A stretch of DNA of 64,000 nt from NCBI RefSeq assembly GCF_019925205.1, contig NC_083564.1, forward strand, positions 31,348,447-31,412,446, in the 5' to 3' direction. The notes beneath the pieces were generated by a model, which had not been told where the DNA came from, searched no databases, and was given only the letters and a program-made list of their open reading frames with translations. Within the stretch, counting starts at the first letter, position 1; every line of letters starts with the position of its first letter. The stretch is from Metopolophium dirhodum (Eukaryota; Arthropoda; Insecta; Hemiptera; Aphididae). Position numbers and translations under genes: made by a program. Shown in pieces: positions 1 to 15,000 of this stretch.

Positions 1-3000
1 CGTATCAGCTAGACCTTTTCACAAGGGTTTTACTCCTCTATGGCATGTCGAAGTTTAACGTAGGTACTGCCTTTTAATTACAGTGGCGTATTTACAATAT
101 TTTGATCAGTTATCGAAATATTTTAGTATAATATTTTTATTAAAACAACAATATAATTCAATACACCTACAAAAAGCAAGAGCAATCATAATACGTCATC
201 ATATAAGTGATTATACTTTGAAGATCGAAAAATGTATATATTTTTGATATTCAATTATATCATTATAATGGGGTGGAATTATAAAAGTACTGAAATTAAT
301 ATAATACGTCATATTATTTTATTTCAACTGCATCCGTTTTTAAGGAGCTTGATATAGGCAACTTACATGAAAATCAAAATCAAAATATATTTATAAATTG
401 ATTTAATAAATATCTCACAAGTGGGCTGTATCTCGTCGTTAGTTATTGTGGAACAAATTGTAAAATTAAATAGAACAACAGTTTCACGGGGAAAGTAGTG
501 AAAAGACTATAAACATATTATTAGGCAATACATTTAGATAAGAAACATAATTTTCACCAGATAATTTTCAAGAGAACTATTTGATTCGTGTTAATAATTT
601 ACCGAATAAAGTAATTACAATATGGCTCAGTGAAACTTCTATTTTGTTACGGTGAAAAAGAAGTTTCTTAACTATAGGATTATGTCCCTGCTGCAAGCGG
701 TGCTTGTCCAACGGTTTTTAACAAACGATATTTATGTACGCCAACCACACTTTTTGCAATAAATACCTCTGCACCGGCCATTTTCGGATTGTACTGCCCC
801 GTCGGAATGAGTTGGCCTGGTGCAGTGACTATATAGGGCGGAATACGTTTTTTTGAGCGTATTTGTGTAGTCGTTGCCAAAACGAAGAACTATATAGGAT
901 CGCCGAGGGGTGTAGGTACCTATATCACTATATGGTTGTACGATATTGAATAAAATATGCATCCGAGGGACCCGTAAATGGCGTAAGTACATAATACAAT
1001 ATGCGGCGGGTGTAAATGTTTAAGTGTCGAATCGTGTCGGATGCGAAACGGCGGCCGATTATTGTTATTTTGTCGGAGCAAATACGAAAGACAGGCTGTT
1101 ATAATGTTATGGATGACTGTAGTTGTATTTGTATGATATTATACATTATTTATTGTAAACAGTATATCTATCTTCTCACGTGTTACAAACGATTATGATT
1201 ATTATTATTTTTTTTTTTTGTGGGTTTACACAACACAATGAACGATTGTAATCCTTTCCGAAAACGGTCATCGAAAAATCGAGTTTTCGCGTTCACTACT
1301 GTGTACAAATAATATATATAATATATAAAGCGCATAAATAATACTGACAGACTAATTGCCGTGTAATGGTGTAGTTGTAACACAAATGTATAAAGCCTGC
1401 AAAAGTGCGATTTGTCAACTGTCATTGTTGTGTTCCGACCGGCCTGGATGGAAAATATAAAAAACAGAGGTACCTAAATTATAAATGTGTGCACTAAAAA
1501 ATGTATTCTTTTGTTAATGTCCTCTACCTGCGATTTAAAAAAACCAACAAAAAACGAATTTAATATTTCTTTTTTTTCAAACACAATATGCATCATTCAT
1601 TATGTCGTATAGGATAATAATAATATAATACACGCGCGTTAAACTGTTAATATTTCGGATAGCATAATACCATTGATTTAATATAATAACAATAAAATAT
1701 TATTATAAAATCAATGACAATACTAAAATAAAAAATTTAAAAAATAATAAATTATAAATAATAAATTTGACCACTGGTGCAGGGAAACGCGTTTTCGTAA
1801 CAATAATATTATTATTTGTTTATTAACCGTCATAAGTGCGAGTACGTAAGTATGTAGAAAGTAGTAGTATAGTAATGTAGACACTAGACATCGCGATGTT
1901 TTTATACGACATAAATAAGGTAGGTAATAAACTAATAATAATTGATCCTCTCTTCGCTACAAAACGGTTTGCAGCTTAATTTACCGAGACTAAATCAAAA
2001 TGGTGTAGCTACTTTTTTCTTTTTTATATCCGACGATAAAACGGTTTTATTCCCAAAAATGTGTACTGCAGTAAAATCGACTTTACTTTTACCGTTCATT
2101 ATATTATTATTATTATTATAGAAATAAAATCGCGCGTTTTAATCGTTTATCAAATTAACTTCGCAGATCTATAATCTCGGATTACTTCGGACTAGTAGAA
2201 CTATAAAATAAATGGTAACTAATAAGTAATGACTATATTATACGGAAAATCGCTGTAATACATTTATTATTTTTAACTGAAAATAACATTTAAATACATA
2301 TTATTTGATTTAATCCTGAAAATTCCATCATAATATACACTATAACAGCTTACAATAAATATTTATAATTATTTTTTCCCGCTTTCGGCTTCAGCGCACG
2401 TTTAACATAAACCAACAATTCTAATACATTTTTTTTTTCAAAATAGAGATTATAATTTTAGAGGTATTGCGGAAATTAACAAAACTCTTATACCATACCA
2501 AATTTATATTACCTCGAGTTCGTGGGTGCTGCCCCATGTGCTAAAAGGACACATATATTTATCATAATTGTGTCAATTCGTACGTCAATGTATAGCAATC
2601 AAATGCGTGGTCGAAGAAGTCTAGCGGTAGTGGGGGAGGGGACCCTAACTTAACCACAGGGGCCTGGGGCGTACTTAATTTATATCGGAAAATTTGGGAT
2701 AAACTGTTATTTTCAATTTAGGAAAAATCATCACCGCCATGCAGCTACGTAGTTAATATTAATACGCCACGGGGACTGCTGTCTGCGTATTTTCTTGCGC
2801 TGTCGGACGTCTATCATAACGCAAGATGATAACCGGGACGATATTATTATTATTATTTATTATTTTACGCCACTTCGCAGAGACACGTGTGATGTTATAC
2901 TCGCCGTCGGGAAGCTGTTGTAGTGGTCTGTCGATTTGATAGATTTCGTCATCGGCTCCGTATAGTGTTGTGATACAATATACGTCATAGTACATTAGTG

Positions 3001-5689
3001 CCTCAAGTAAACGATTGTCCACCAAGATGTAAACACAATAAACATTAATATGATGACGGTCAACTCTGCCAAGTGTTACGTTCTAACAGATATGCTGGTA
3101 TACATATTATATTATATTATCGACTGAAGTCTGAAATATTAGAATACAATACTTTAGTCAAGTCGCCCTTAATATACCTATAGGTATTACATTATCTTCA
3201 TATTCTACAACGTAATAATAATAACAGTATGTAGGTAATAACACAGCAATTATTATCAAACTATTTCTTCAATTTAATGGAAGCAAAATATCATTATATA
3301 CTTATATTATATTATGTCGATTGAGTATCGATATTGGATATTATTTTCAAAAACACAAAAATGTATACTTTGAAAATGAGCGCTCCACTCCGTATGCATA
3401 TAAAGCGTCCAGATCGACATCCGGCAAGCGTTTCCACGAGTACAATTTATATATCTTAAGTGCAGTGCAGGCGCCGCATCGCATTGCACGACAACGATGA
3501 GGCGAATCACCTATTATGTCGGAGAGCCCGGAGCGGCGTAAATACGCATAAGAACGGTCGTGTAATATACGTAGGTATAGGGTTTTAAGAATATACGTTA
3601 CGAAGGCGGTGTGGGTTCAATTTAGAGTCAAACACATATAAATATATATATATATCTGCGGGCGGCGGCGGCGGTGGTAGAGAAGAGGCTGCGCTGCACC
3701 GCACTGCATAATATATTATTATATACATACACGCAGACGGCCGAATGGATCGTTGGAGCTCATGTCACCCTCGTTAAAACTATATATATATATATATATA
3801 TACATTATACATACACGTATAGGAGTGTACAGGACCCACGTGCAATAATATACGAGCCGCCGCTCCGGTTTGTTGTCCGCCGTGGCATTAAACAGACAAA
3901 CTACAACTGCACCGCACTGCACACGGCCACTTTCCGCGATCCCTCGTTGTGCTCCACCCCGACTAATATTATAATATATCTAAATGCCATAGGACGTACA
4001 CAGAGTGGTTCGCGAAACTCGTATATTATAATTACCGTTTTATGTAATCGTCCGCTATTGACCGTTCGTCCGCCACGCATTGGAGGAGGACACCGAGCAT
4101 GAAATCCACAGTAGTAGATCGATTATCAAATTATTTTTATTTTATATCATTCGAGGGTACAGCGCGATGTTATAATATTACACCGCTAAAACGCAAAAAA
4201 AAAAAATGGGGACGGAAGTGTGCCTGCAGGATTTGATCGATTCTAAACATCGAGTGGTGAATTAAATTGCATGCGTGTATTGTTGGCGTTCCGCAGAATT
4301 TTAGTATAATTTAATATGACCTAATATTAACTTAACATTAATATTTGTTAGTGTGCTATCCAGAATGAATTATATTTATTTAGCGACACGCGTAATATTG
4401 TTTGACGTCGTCGTTTGTTTTTATTAAAGTCGGTGGGTGGTGGCCACATTTAGTGTGCAGGCCACAAAAGTCAAAAATACAATTAACGTTCTTATTAATG
4501 TTCTTTATTACATAAATAATTAACCATAGTGCGATAAATGATAGTATATATTTACAAAAGCAATTATATAATATATTATACGCCTAATGTTTTGTGTACT
4601 AAACGATGTATAATATAGGAATTAGAGATTAAAAAATAATCGTCGACGTCTTAATATAGATACAATAAATCTACTCTCGTGGCACATTCTAAAGGCGAAA
4701 AAATATTTAGTTAAAATTAGTGTAAGAAATGTTAAACGCGTGTCAAAGTAAAATACATTTTATAACAACTGTTATAATCAGGAAAATGTTAAAAATATTA
4801 TGACTTTTCAGTTGTATAGATTTTTAACTGACCTAATCAGTGATTATGCTTAATTACTAATTTTTTAATCACTGAATTTATCTTAATCGTTTATCAGTTG
4901 TAATATATTGGACGAAGTTAGTGATGCAATATATTATTATAGCGTTTCGCTTATATTTAGAGGTGGTAATAAGCCCACAGAGGGTGCGAATATTTTAAAA
5001 ACGCGACAACATATTATAATATATATTAATAAAATTCATTGTTTGTGTGTGTATGTAAGTAAACCACAGCCAAGTCTATTGCACTCGTGTGGTTTTTAAA
5101 TTTGGTACATATGTAATACTGTATACTCGAAAATGTGCATCTCGAAGCCAATTTTTTTAATTTTGCAATTTAAATAAAGCCTTACAAAGGGATTTGTTGG
5201 CTCACGAAAAAAATTATTTGTTAGTATAGACAATGCTTGAATTTTGTGGGGGGGGGGGAAAGGTGCCTCACTTATTTTTAATAAATATTTATGCGTTCTC
5301 CTTCTAGTTATATCCTAATCAATACGACATTTAAAATATATTCAGGTAGATCAGGTACATTTTTTTTACACTTTTGCACTTCCTCCTTCTTAATTGTTCC
5401 CAATTCAAGCACCGCGGTGTTGCCATTGATAACTTAAAATAAAACAGTCGTTATAATATCGTAAATGTTTTGTATTTTATACTTGCGAACCGTCCTCCAA
5501 ATGACCGTGTTAAAAATATGGGGCGTGTCTAGTTCAAAATCAACGGATACCTAGCTATAGTTTAAGACGGGGCAAATGGCAAATCCGCACTGGCATTATA
5601 ATATTATCTCAATTCGTCACGCCGCGCGCAGGATCAGCTTGCAGCAGCAGTGTACTGCAAATACGCAATAATATTATAACGTTTGAACG
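1..5689. other. A+T-rich DNA without a recognisable gene
   Basis: The stretch is low-complexity A+T-rich sequence with short TA and ATT runs, a G9 run near 5249 and no convincing coding region. The open frame on the minus strand over 680-880 has no ATG at its start and was not recognised. The frames at 3674-4102 owe their length to a TATA repeat near 3780 that reads as Tyr-Ile. Confidence 0.6.
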
Positions 5690-6290
5690 GTTTTGAACAG
5701 ACGTCCCCCCCCCCCATCCCGTATAATACGTTACGCCACGGACGACCCTCCCCGTCCCGGACAGTCGTCACATCGCCGACGACCGAAACCGTGACGGGAA
5801 GCGCCCTGTAGTATGCGCAATAATGACCACTGCAGTCGCGGCGCTCGCGGTGTATACACATCGGACGAGCGGTGTACATACACGTTTACCCAAAACGGGG
5901 ACCGAGGACGACGTCCGTTTTCTCCGAACGGCACGGGCGGTGGTCGTCGCCCGGCAATTTCCATTCGGGTCGCGTGTGCTGCTGCTGTGACGGTTGCGCG
6001 CCTTTTACGGGCCCGGTCGTGTCCGGCCGGCGCGTTAATTGGTTTACCGAGAAAACGATCTCCGCGCTCGCGTATTTTAAGCGACCGCTCACACGTAACG
6101 ACTGGTCGTCGTCGTCGGGGCGAGTGCCGGCCGGCATACTGAACAGCGGTTTGGATTTGGATCGTTGTATACCTTATACCTATAGGTACGCGTCTGGTTC
6201 CGACCAACCTTACGTGCATGACGCGGTTTTTGACGAATCAATCGGACGGTCTCGCCAACCGGAGGTCCGATTCTCGCAGGGGGGGGGGGC
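5690..6290. promoter_or_regulatory. CpG-rich island within the intron-like region
   Basis: About 600 bases are rich in CG dinucleotides and G+C compared with the surroundings, bounded by a C9 run at 5706 and a G9 run near 6281. Several overlapping open frames exist on both strands (up to 189 codons), which is expected where TAA and TAG are rare. None reads as a known domain. It may be an enhancer, a promoter or a non-coding transcript start; the sequence alone does not decide. Confidence 0.35.
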
Positions 6291-8830
6291 GCACATTTCG
6301 CATTGTCCTGGACAGTATATTAAAATCGCAGGGATAAGTATTTCACGGGAAAACGTTGATCCCCGTAACGATGTCTTGGAGAGCGAGACAATATTTCCAA
6401 AGAATGTCATCATTCACGAATATAGTATTTTATTGCAATGATATTTAAACGGGAATCGTAAAAACGGGTTATGAAACGGGAAAATATTTAAAGGAATATT
6501 TGGGATTGTTCCCTGTGGACAAAATATGTGAAATGTCGGTTTGTGTATGAATATTATAATAACGTGTCAAGTCTTTCGTGTTGCGGAATTGATGATGTAT
6601 GTATTCTATCGATTTTTGGGGTTTTCAGGGATTGATTTATACTTGCGACGTGTAATAATCCGGCGAAAACGCGATTCCCCTCGCCATAATACAATATGCA
6701 TGGCTGGTATTTCGTGTACATATTATAAATTAATTTTGCATTCGGTCGAATATTATGCTGTAATAATAGTAATAGGTACTCATATATACTAATTGATTTG
6801 TCATGATACGTTAAAAAAAACTACCGTAAAATATAATATTATACTACGATCGATCGGTGCATAAAACGTTTGATATTTGACGACCGAATTAACCTCGTAT
6901 AAAAAATAATATAATTATTGTTATATAAGCTAAAGCTATACGTATACTTTATATTCACATATATTATATATGTCTAGTCGTCGGAACAATGGCTCATTGT
7001 TGAAAATATGTACGACGGACGGTGGTGTGCAGTTGTGAATAATTAATGTGTCGACGATTAAAATTAAAAACTGTTTAAAATAGCTTATTGTCCGCCGGCG
7101 AATAAAGGTGAACGACTACAGTAATAATATTGACTTCCTTTCCGATAAAATAATATAATATTATGTATTATAATAATAATATTATAACGACGATAATAAT
7201 AATAAATAATAATTAATGGACACGAAGACGGTATTTATCTATTTTTTCTATGAACCCAGAACTACAATATAATATACCTACCAGCTACCTATAGGATACA
7301 ACAATATTATATCGTTTTGTCTTTCTGCATATTAATTTATACATTTTACAATGCACACGCTCGAAGCATGGCTATAATATGCACCTATATATACGCAGTT
7401 AAAACTGCACGTCGTGTAAAAGGTTATAATATCGTGTGGGGTTGTTCGACAGGGATGTTTATAAGAGATTACCTATCATATAATATACTTTCAAAGGCGT
7501 ATTACGGCTATACAGTGTTACATATTATGTAACCTATATCATACCGCTGTGCGTATTTCGAATAATTTGTCTCCGTTGGGTTTACATCGATTACGTTATA
7601 TATTATAATATAAAGTGAGTCGCGTTCGAGGGTGGCGGCGGCGGCGGTGACGGTGTGTGTGTGTACAACGGTATAACTACCACGGTATGTACCTATAATA
7701 ATATAATACGAATAAACGTAATTTATGCGTTCGTACATATATCTATATATTATATGGGGCGGTTGAATTCTGCAAAGTCGACGCCGATTGAGCACGCGGC
7801 GAGATCTCTCCTGCGAGAAATAATATACCTACCCCTAAAGCGTATATGAAATCCGACTCGCACCCGAGGGTTGTTACTTACAACGCTACCCCCACACGCG
7901 CGGAGGATTATATCGACAAACGATTGTGCGTAAAAACACCGACTACATTAATTATTACAACCGCATACGTAGAGGCACTGCGCTATGGCAGTTGGTATAT
8001 GTATATAGATAAAATAATAATAATAATATAAGCGAATGCTTTAATATTTGAGAATTCCATTTTCTCGTAAAATCGTGTGTTTTCAATGACGCGCCGCTGT
8101 AAGACGAATGTTTTCGATTGGACGAGCAAAACGAATATCATCCGACGCGTACTATTATATACGATGCTGACATTTACAGACCGTCACGAATCAAAAAATA
8201 AGTTAAGGGCGAGTATGTACAATAACGGTTAAATGATACTCCTGTAGAGTAGAATGCAGTTATAAAAACAAAGACAAATAGTTTGGAAATAATATATAAG
8301 CAGTATATTATACTGAAACCTAAATTATTTGTCTGTGTTTACTTTCTGTTGTCTTGTTGATATTTACTTATAATATATTGTATGTTTTCTATTATTTATA
8401 TAATAATATTATAATAGTACGTGTCATAACGGCGTACTTTGAAAGATTTAGGCCAGCAGCTTATTTATTTGTTGAATACAATTTCAGCTATACAACAATA
8501 TTAGACAAAAACAAAATTATCATTTCAACTAAAGAAAGCTGATCACCTCAAAACCAATAGCTGTGCGGAGTTCTAATAAATTAATTTAAAACATTTATTG
8601 AATCATTTACAGAAATAAAGGTTCATAACTTCATAAATCAAATTAATATTATTTGTATAAGACAAATCGATAGTATACAATTTATCCTATTATTTATATT
8701 ATGCACTTTATTTCCAATTAATTTACAGTGGTATCGATAGCAAGTTGCTTAAAACTATTGTTATAACTACTTATAAATACTAAACACATAATATTATGCT
8801 CTCGATTGTGCAAAAGTTGTTTGGGAATAA
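6291..8830. other. A+T-rich DNA, no gene seen
   Basis: This is mostly ATAATATTATA-type sequence with a short GGC/GGT run near 7632-7660. Open frames are short and dominated by Tyr and Ile, as expected by chance. Confidence 0.6.
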
Positions 8831-9059
8831 GGCTTCGACGACTGAGGTCATTAGCCTGTAAGGTTGGTAGGGTCGGGACGGTTGGTACGGTTGGTTAGGA
8901 ACACGTGTATGTGTGCAGGCAAGGTTTTTGCGCACTATACGAACCCGGGTGGTAACCCATCCGAGAACTAGTGGCAGCGGCCGTTGCTTACTCTTAAGTC
9001 TTAATCACGTCGCGTGATCGATTTCAGCTACCGCGCCGCGCCGAGCCACTTGGGAATAA
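8821..9059 (-). mobile_element. 5S-rRNA-like SINE (SINE3-type) with 10-bp target-site duplication
   Basis: Direct repeats TTGGGAATAA at 8821-8830 and 9050-9059 enclose a 219-bp G+C-rich insert, so it is a discrete insertion. Read on the minus strand, about 8944-8996 contains AGTAAGCAACG and, after a CTAGTTCT block, CGGATGGGTTACCACCCGGG. These resemble the internal control region of 5S rRNA (AGTTAAGCAACG and TTGGATGGGTGACC). No complete 5S gene is present. The rest of the body is unrelated to 5S and ends in several GGTTGG-type units, without a poly(A) tail. Retroposition of a 5S-derived SINE fits best; a rearranged 5S pseudogene is the alternative. Confidence 0.55.
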
Positions 9060-12000
9060 TACATTTTTTTTAAAAATCTTGTGATATGTGTAGGTAAAAT
9101 AATTGTATGCTTAACAATAATAGTGTACAAACAAATAATAAGTGCAGAGCCATATGAACAGCGTTGTACCGATATTATTATTATTATTATTATCGTCAGT
9201 ACCTATATTCAGTAGTATTCGAGTTTTGGTCACCAGCCTGTATATAATATTATATATACATATCATTAAAATTCTGCTGGCCGCGTATTACACTGTCGGT
9301 CGCTACAACACGCGAAGGGGACGAAGAACGAGGCGGCATTGGATATAACGCGATATGAATTATTTATGGCCGGCACGACTCGCGGATTCGGCAAGTGAGC
9401 GACTGGGCGGCAGGACAACGCTCGCTGTTTGTAAGCAATTATGCAGTACGCGCGCGCGGGACGTAATCTCGTCGTCCCTTATAATATATATATAAACCGT
9501 CGACCGCCGGCGGCTCGTTCTTCTCACACTCCGATTTCGTAGTCGTCGACCCTTTTAAACGTTTTCTCTCGTTGCGCAGTTTGCACTTCCAATTAAGCCC
9601 CCGAGCAGGAGACCCGAGGGGGTGGTACAGCGACGGGGTAGCGGCGGTCCTCTCCACGGCGCGTGCTATTTGTGCGACAACTGTCCCTTATATATTCGTA
9701 CAATAATAATAATAAATATATACCCTCGTCGCCGCCAACTATACCTCCACACCTATATTATATCGATGTGCCTTTTTGTCGTCGTCGTCATCGTCGTTGT
9801 CGTCCCGAGTGTAATGCATACATAACATTGTACGCGACTTGCTTTCGAAAAAATAAAAATGTTTTTGAATATATAATATTTCGAGTTTACATATTTTATA
9901 TTATCGTACCTCCATAGGGTAACGCGCGCGTGTTATTCGACGAAAACGTAAATTGGTTTTTATTGTTGTATCGTATTATATTCGTTTTTTATTGTGTTGT
10001 GATTTATTTCCTAAGAAATTAATTTACTATTATGTAATTGTATTGATTACAATAATTATTATATCGTAATGCTTTGGATCACTGTTTGAAGGTACTCTAG
10101 TTCGCTCCTCTATTATTATACACCTAAAGCAAAACTTTCAGTTAATTAAAAACGAACAGAAAGTTCGTTTTATATACATACTAAGGTTTTTAGGCTTTTA
10201 GTATAATATTATATATTTATATAATATATCCTAATAACCAATAGAACTGTTATAATGCCTACCTAAATACCTAATCATTAATAGTTTTTATTAGAAATAA
10301 AGTCAATTTCTACTATAGTTATATTTTATGCTTTTTAGTGTACATAAGATTACATTAATTATTTCATCTATATTATTATATGATTGCTATTGGTGTATAT
10401 TTTTGAGGATTCACAGCCTAATCCTCCCCTTCCCAGTAGATCTATATTTTTTTTAACATATCACCATTTACATAAAAATAATGTAGGTACATTGAAACTA
10501 ATTAACTTACAACATTAATTACATAATAATTACTAATTAGTAATCAATAAACACAATTTATAAAACGAGATCTAATTTTTGGAATATTTTTGATAGCTCG
10601 TCAATATTACTTCTTCGGCATCAAAGTTTATGTTTTTAATGAACAGCTATATACCGTGGTTGGTACATCACATTATAAATTATAATATAACAAAAAAGTT
10701 CTGTGTTGATCTATATACCAATAACCCCCCCCCCCCCCAAAAAAAAAAAAAAAAACTATGGAGCTGCGGCGCATGCCTAGATTGTGGTTTAAGACTTAGT
10801 TAACTTAACCTAAGTGTAATAAATAACTGATTACCAAATATACAGATTTGTATAGTCATTCTTCTGTGCCGCCGACGGATTATACGCGCTCTATATGGGT
10901 ATGTGTACAATTTAAGTATAATATAATATATTATACGACGAACAGGGGAGGTGCACCTGGACCCGCGGGGCGTAAGCGGTCGCAGATATAGACACGCGCG
11001 TCGAATCGATCGTTCGTTTCGCGCAGATTTGTCGTCGAGCTCTTTTGACACGCGGGTCGTGAGCGTGTGAGCGAGCCCCCCCTCATTTGCGTTTACGTTT
11101 ATATATCCTTCTTATATCCGTGTCTTTTGTATTCTATGTGTACCGTAGACTTGACTACATTTTGTGCATTTCTCTCTAGGATTTCATTTTTTATTATATA
11201 AATATATCTATTACATATCACAGAAAAAAATCATCTGAAATATTACAATATGAGATGGAAAAAAAAAAATTAAAATTAATCGTAATACCTATAAACAAAA
11301 TGACGTGAAGGTACTTTCAGTATTCGTTTCGATTTGTAGAACACCTATATGCAATAAATTATTATTTATTACTGCCTATATACAATATAATATAATATAA
11401 TACTTTATTATAGTTTTAGTTTATGTTCATATGGTCATATTATATACAAACATTATTTGCAGGAACTTGGAAGATTTAGCAATCGCTCATTTAATATTGT
11501 CATTAAAGTTAAATCTTCCGAACACAATATATATACACTGTAGTCATAACCGCACTGTATCTACTTATATTATAATATTACATAATATATACACTGCGGA
11601 AATCGGTTTAATAAGTAAGTATATTCTTATTTTAGCATTTTTGCTGAAATTGACAATATTGCATTGCACATTTTTAGTTCGACCGTGTACATTTTGTATT
11701 ATCAAAAAGAAAAAATGAGTTTTCTTTGATCCAACCGACAACGAATCAGCGCCTAAAAGGTGTAAAAAAAAATACGTAATCGTAATCTACCCACTTCATG
11801 AATATTATATTCCAACGAAACGGACTCCTTTAACCATCTGAATATTATATACGTGTGACAGTTATTTATTTTTTGTCTCTGTCGCAACTCTCGATATATT
11901 ATATACATAATGTTACAGACGATAGAAGAAGTTTCCGTCGATATAGTTAACGGATTTTCTGTCTTAGTCGACTGTTAATCGAACATCGGCACATGTACCG

Positions 12001-15000
12001 ATACACAAGTGACAAATACACAATATGCATAATATAGTATTAACATAATAGTATAATATATATAATTCATTTATACTGTATGTAGGTTTCGTTCAAAATC
12101 GACTAGTGACGATTGATAATTCTTGACTGATATTTTAACTATCGTCATTTTTATGATCGCCATCGAATATTAAAACTAGGTTTAATTTTTTTGTTTCATC
12201 ATCGATCGTTAAAGTTAATGCGTTATCTCGGTTCACTTATATATTTTACTAACACGTTTGCAGTATTATAATATTATTATGTTTGTTTTACCACGAACGA
12301 CTTAAATAGTTAAATGTGCGTATCGTACAACTATACTATTATATTATATTCGATGGTACCTATAAATGTACGAGAAAAAAAGCAAACTTAAAACTTACAA
12401 GTCAAGAAATTCGTACATACGTTATACATATATATACATATATATATATATAAATTATAGTCGGTTGTGTCAAATCTCCGGAAAGGGGCACTTATATTAT
12501 ATTATTAAACGAACATTCGGGGTGGCGACCAAGGGGGGTGGATCACACTCACAGACTACACGTTATATCGTAGCACGATTTTATGTAAATGATGGGTAAC
12601 CATATAATATTATTTATACCATTGCATTAATACGCGGTATTATATACCTATACGTAATACGTGTGCAATATCAATATAATAATTTATTGATACCTAACAT
12701 AATATTTTTTTTTTTTTGTTTACGTCTTCTGTTGTCGATTATCTGTAAAGTTATCTGCAGCTGTAATATAGGCATATTGTTTCATAATGTATTACCATCG
12801 AAACCTTTGGACACGATTTTCTTCGCGCGTTTCGCCTTTTATGGGACGTGCGTCGTCGCGTGATCGTTTACATATTTTACAATATATTTTAATATCGAAT
12901 TAGGTATAATATTATTGTGTTCAATGCACAGATATCTTATAAGTCCGTGAGTCCGTCGTTCAATGGTGTTGTATGTCGTAATCAGCCACGCACACGTATA
13001 CCCGTATCGATAACGGGCGTATTGTTATTTAACAAAATGCATAATAATATAATATGTATGCATACTATATGTCTATATCATAATATGGTGTTCCACGTTG
13101 CAGTTTTTTTAATCATATTTAACTAACTTGACTGGAAATCACGGTTCGGGCCTCCCCGTAATCCGTATAATCGTATAGTAATATCGATTTTGCGCATAAT
13201 TTGTTCGTTAAACAAGGGGGAGAAAAAAATTCTGATACGCTCCGGGGATAATAATCGATTCTTCACTCGCTGCACGTGTATAGCTTACAACGTCCTAACG
13301 GTCGTACCTAACTACAACACCGGTATGCGACGTGGAAAGATATAAATAACGTAAGTATAGAGAACCCGATCTGACCCGCAGGCGAAATTCACATACGGTT
13401 TAACGTTTTCTCGTTTCGGTTTATGTTTGTTCAACTGTCATCGCGCCGCCGTCGCCGCTGTGTAATTGAGACGCCGCCGACACTGCAGCAGGAGCAGGAC
13501 CAGCAGAGGCGGCGGCCCAGAGAGTTGATTGATTATTATTATTATTTTCGTCGCGCTCCGATAGGTCTTCGGGGGCAATTAGCGGACGAAAAACCGATTG
13601 ACTGCTACCGCCGCTGTTGCCGTTTCTACACTCGAGTCCAAACGGTATGGTTCTCACATTATATTAAAATATAACTAATATCCGCACCATTTTTTCGATA
13701 TTCGACTACACTATACAAAAACTGTACGCGTATCGCATATTATGGAGTGCAAAAAACGTAAATAACTTGCCGAGCGTCTTACCTATATGGGGCTGTATAG
13801 ACGATTAATAATATATTACATAAGCCATTCTTACAGCACGCACGGATGTCAGCCGAGTTGATCGGAGCAGAATATAACATGATATTTGAAAATTTAAGAC
13901 TCAACGTAATTTCATTTGCATTTTTACGACGATCGACGGTCATATAACAATATTTTAGGACGTGTATATTATACTAGACGGCCGGCAGTGGCAGTTAATC
14001 ATCGCATAATAAGCGCAGCTCGTCGAAATGGAATTTTAAACGATTTATAATAATAAAATAAACGTCGTACATCCGCCACCACCATCCACCCCCCGCGGCG
14101 CGAGTTTTCCGACAGCCGGCAATAATAATTTTAATTATTATTATTGTAATTATTATTGATACTAATTTGTTTAAATTAAATAGCTGCTAAATACGTAATT
14201 ATTATGTTTTTTTAGCTAGACACTATAATAGGTATTAGGTACTACTATTATCGTTTTTGTTTAGTCGATTTATTGTGTTTTCAAACAATTTAAACTAGGT
14301 AACTCTATTTACACTTAATATAGCGATATAATAATATACAAGTGTTTGCGCAATAAAGTGTTTTTTCGCTACCTACATTTGGTCGGCCTAGAGACCAGAA
14401 TATTTTTGATTTTTCGTAACCGCCGGTTTATTATAAGCTCCAGTTATTAACAGGTGTTTTGAGTTTATTCCACTGCCCACAGTAAGTACGATATACATAA
14501 TATTATACACACATTATACAAAAAAACGGTATACATATTTCAACCGTTCGCGCGTGTTCCTATAGTATATTAATATTAGGTACACTCGAAAGTTACACGT
14601 TTTGAAAATAAATATCCACCTAACGGCGTAATTAAACGAAAAATCGCCCCGCTACAAAATATATATCTACGAGTAGGTACAAAAAACGAAACTTCGAAAT
14701 GTTATTATTTTACATATTATTTTGTACGAGGTGGTGGGGCGGGCGGCGGCAGTGTGGGAGTGGAGCCACGGCCCTCGGTGGTTGTCGGCGTCGTGACCGA
14801 GTCCGATTTTTTTTTGTTTTGTTTTAATAACAATATATATATATATATTTATAATATTATTATATCGTAATATAGAGTCGACTCTGCTCGCGTGTGTGTT
14901 CTGTTTATCTGGAATTCAGTTTGGGTGTATTTTTTTTTCTTTTTCCCGGAACCTCGTTTGTGCGTTCACAAAACTACGCGTCGGGCGTGTGTATATTATT

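Noticed and set aside
3674..4102. 142-codon frame
   Set aside because: Its length comes from a TATA repeat read as Tyr-Ile and it has no recognisable domain.
5731..6441. Frames of 162 and 189 codons in the CpG-rich island
   Set aside because: Overlapping frames on both strands with no domain; stop codons are rare because of composition.
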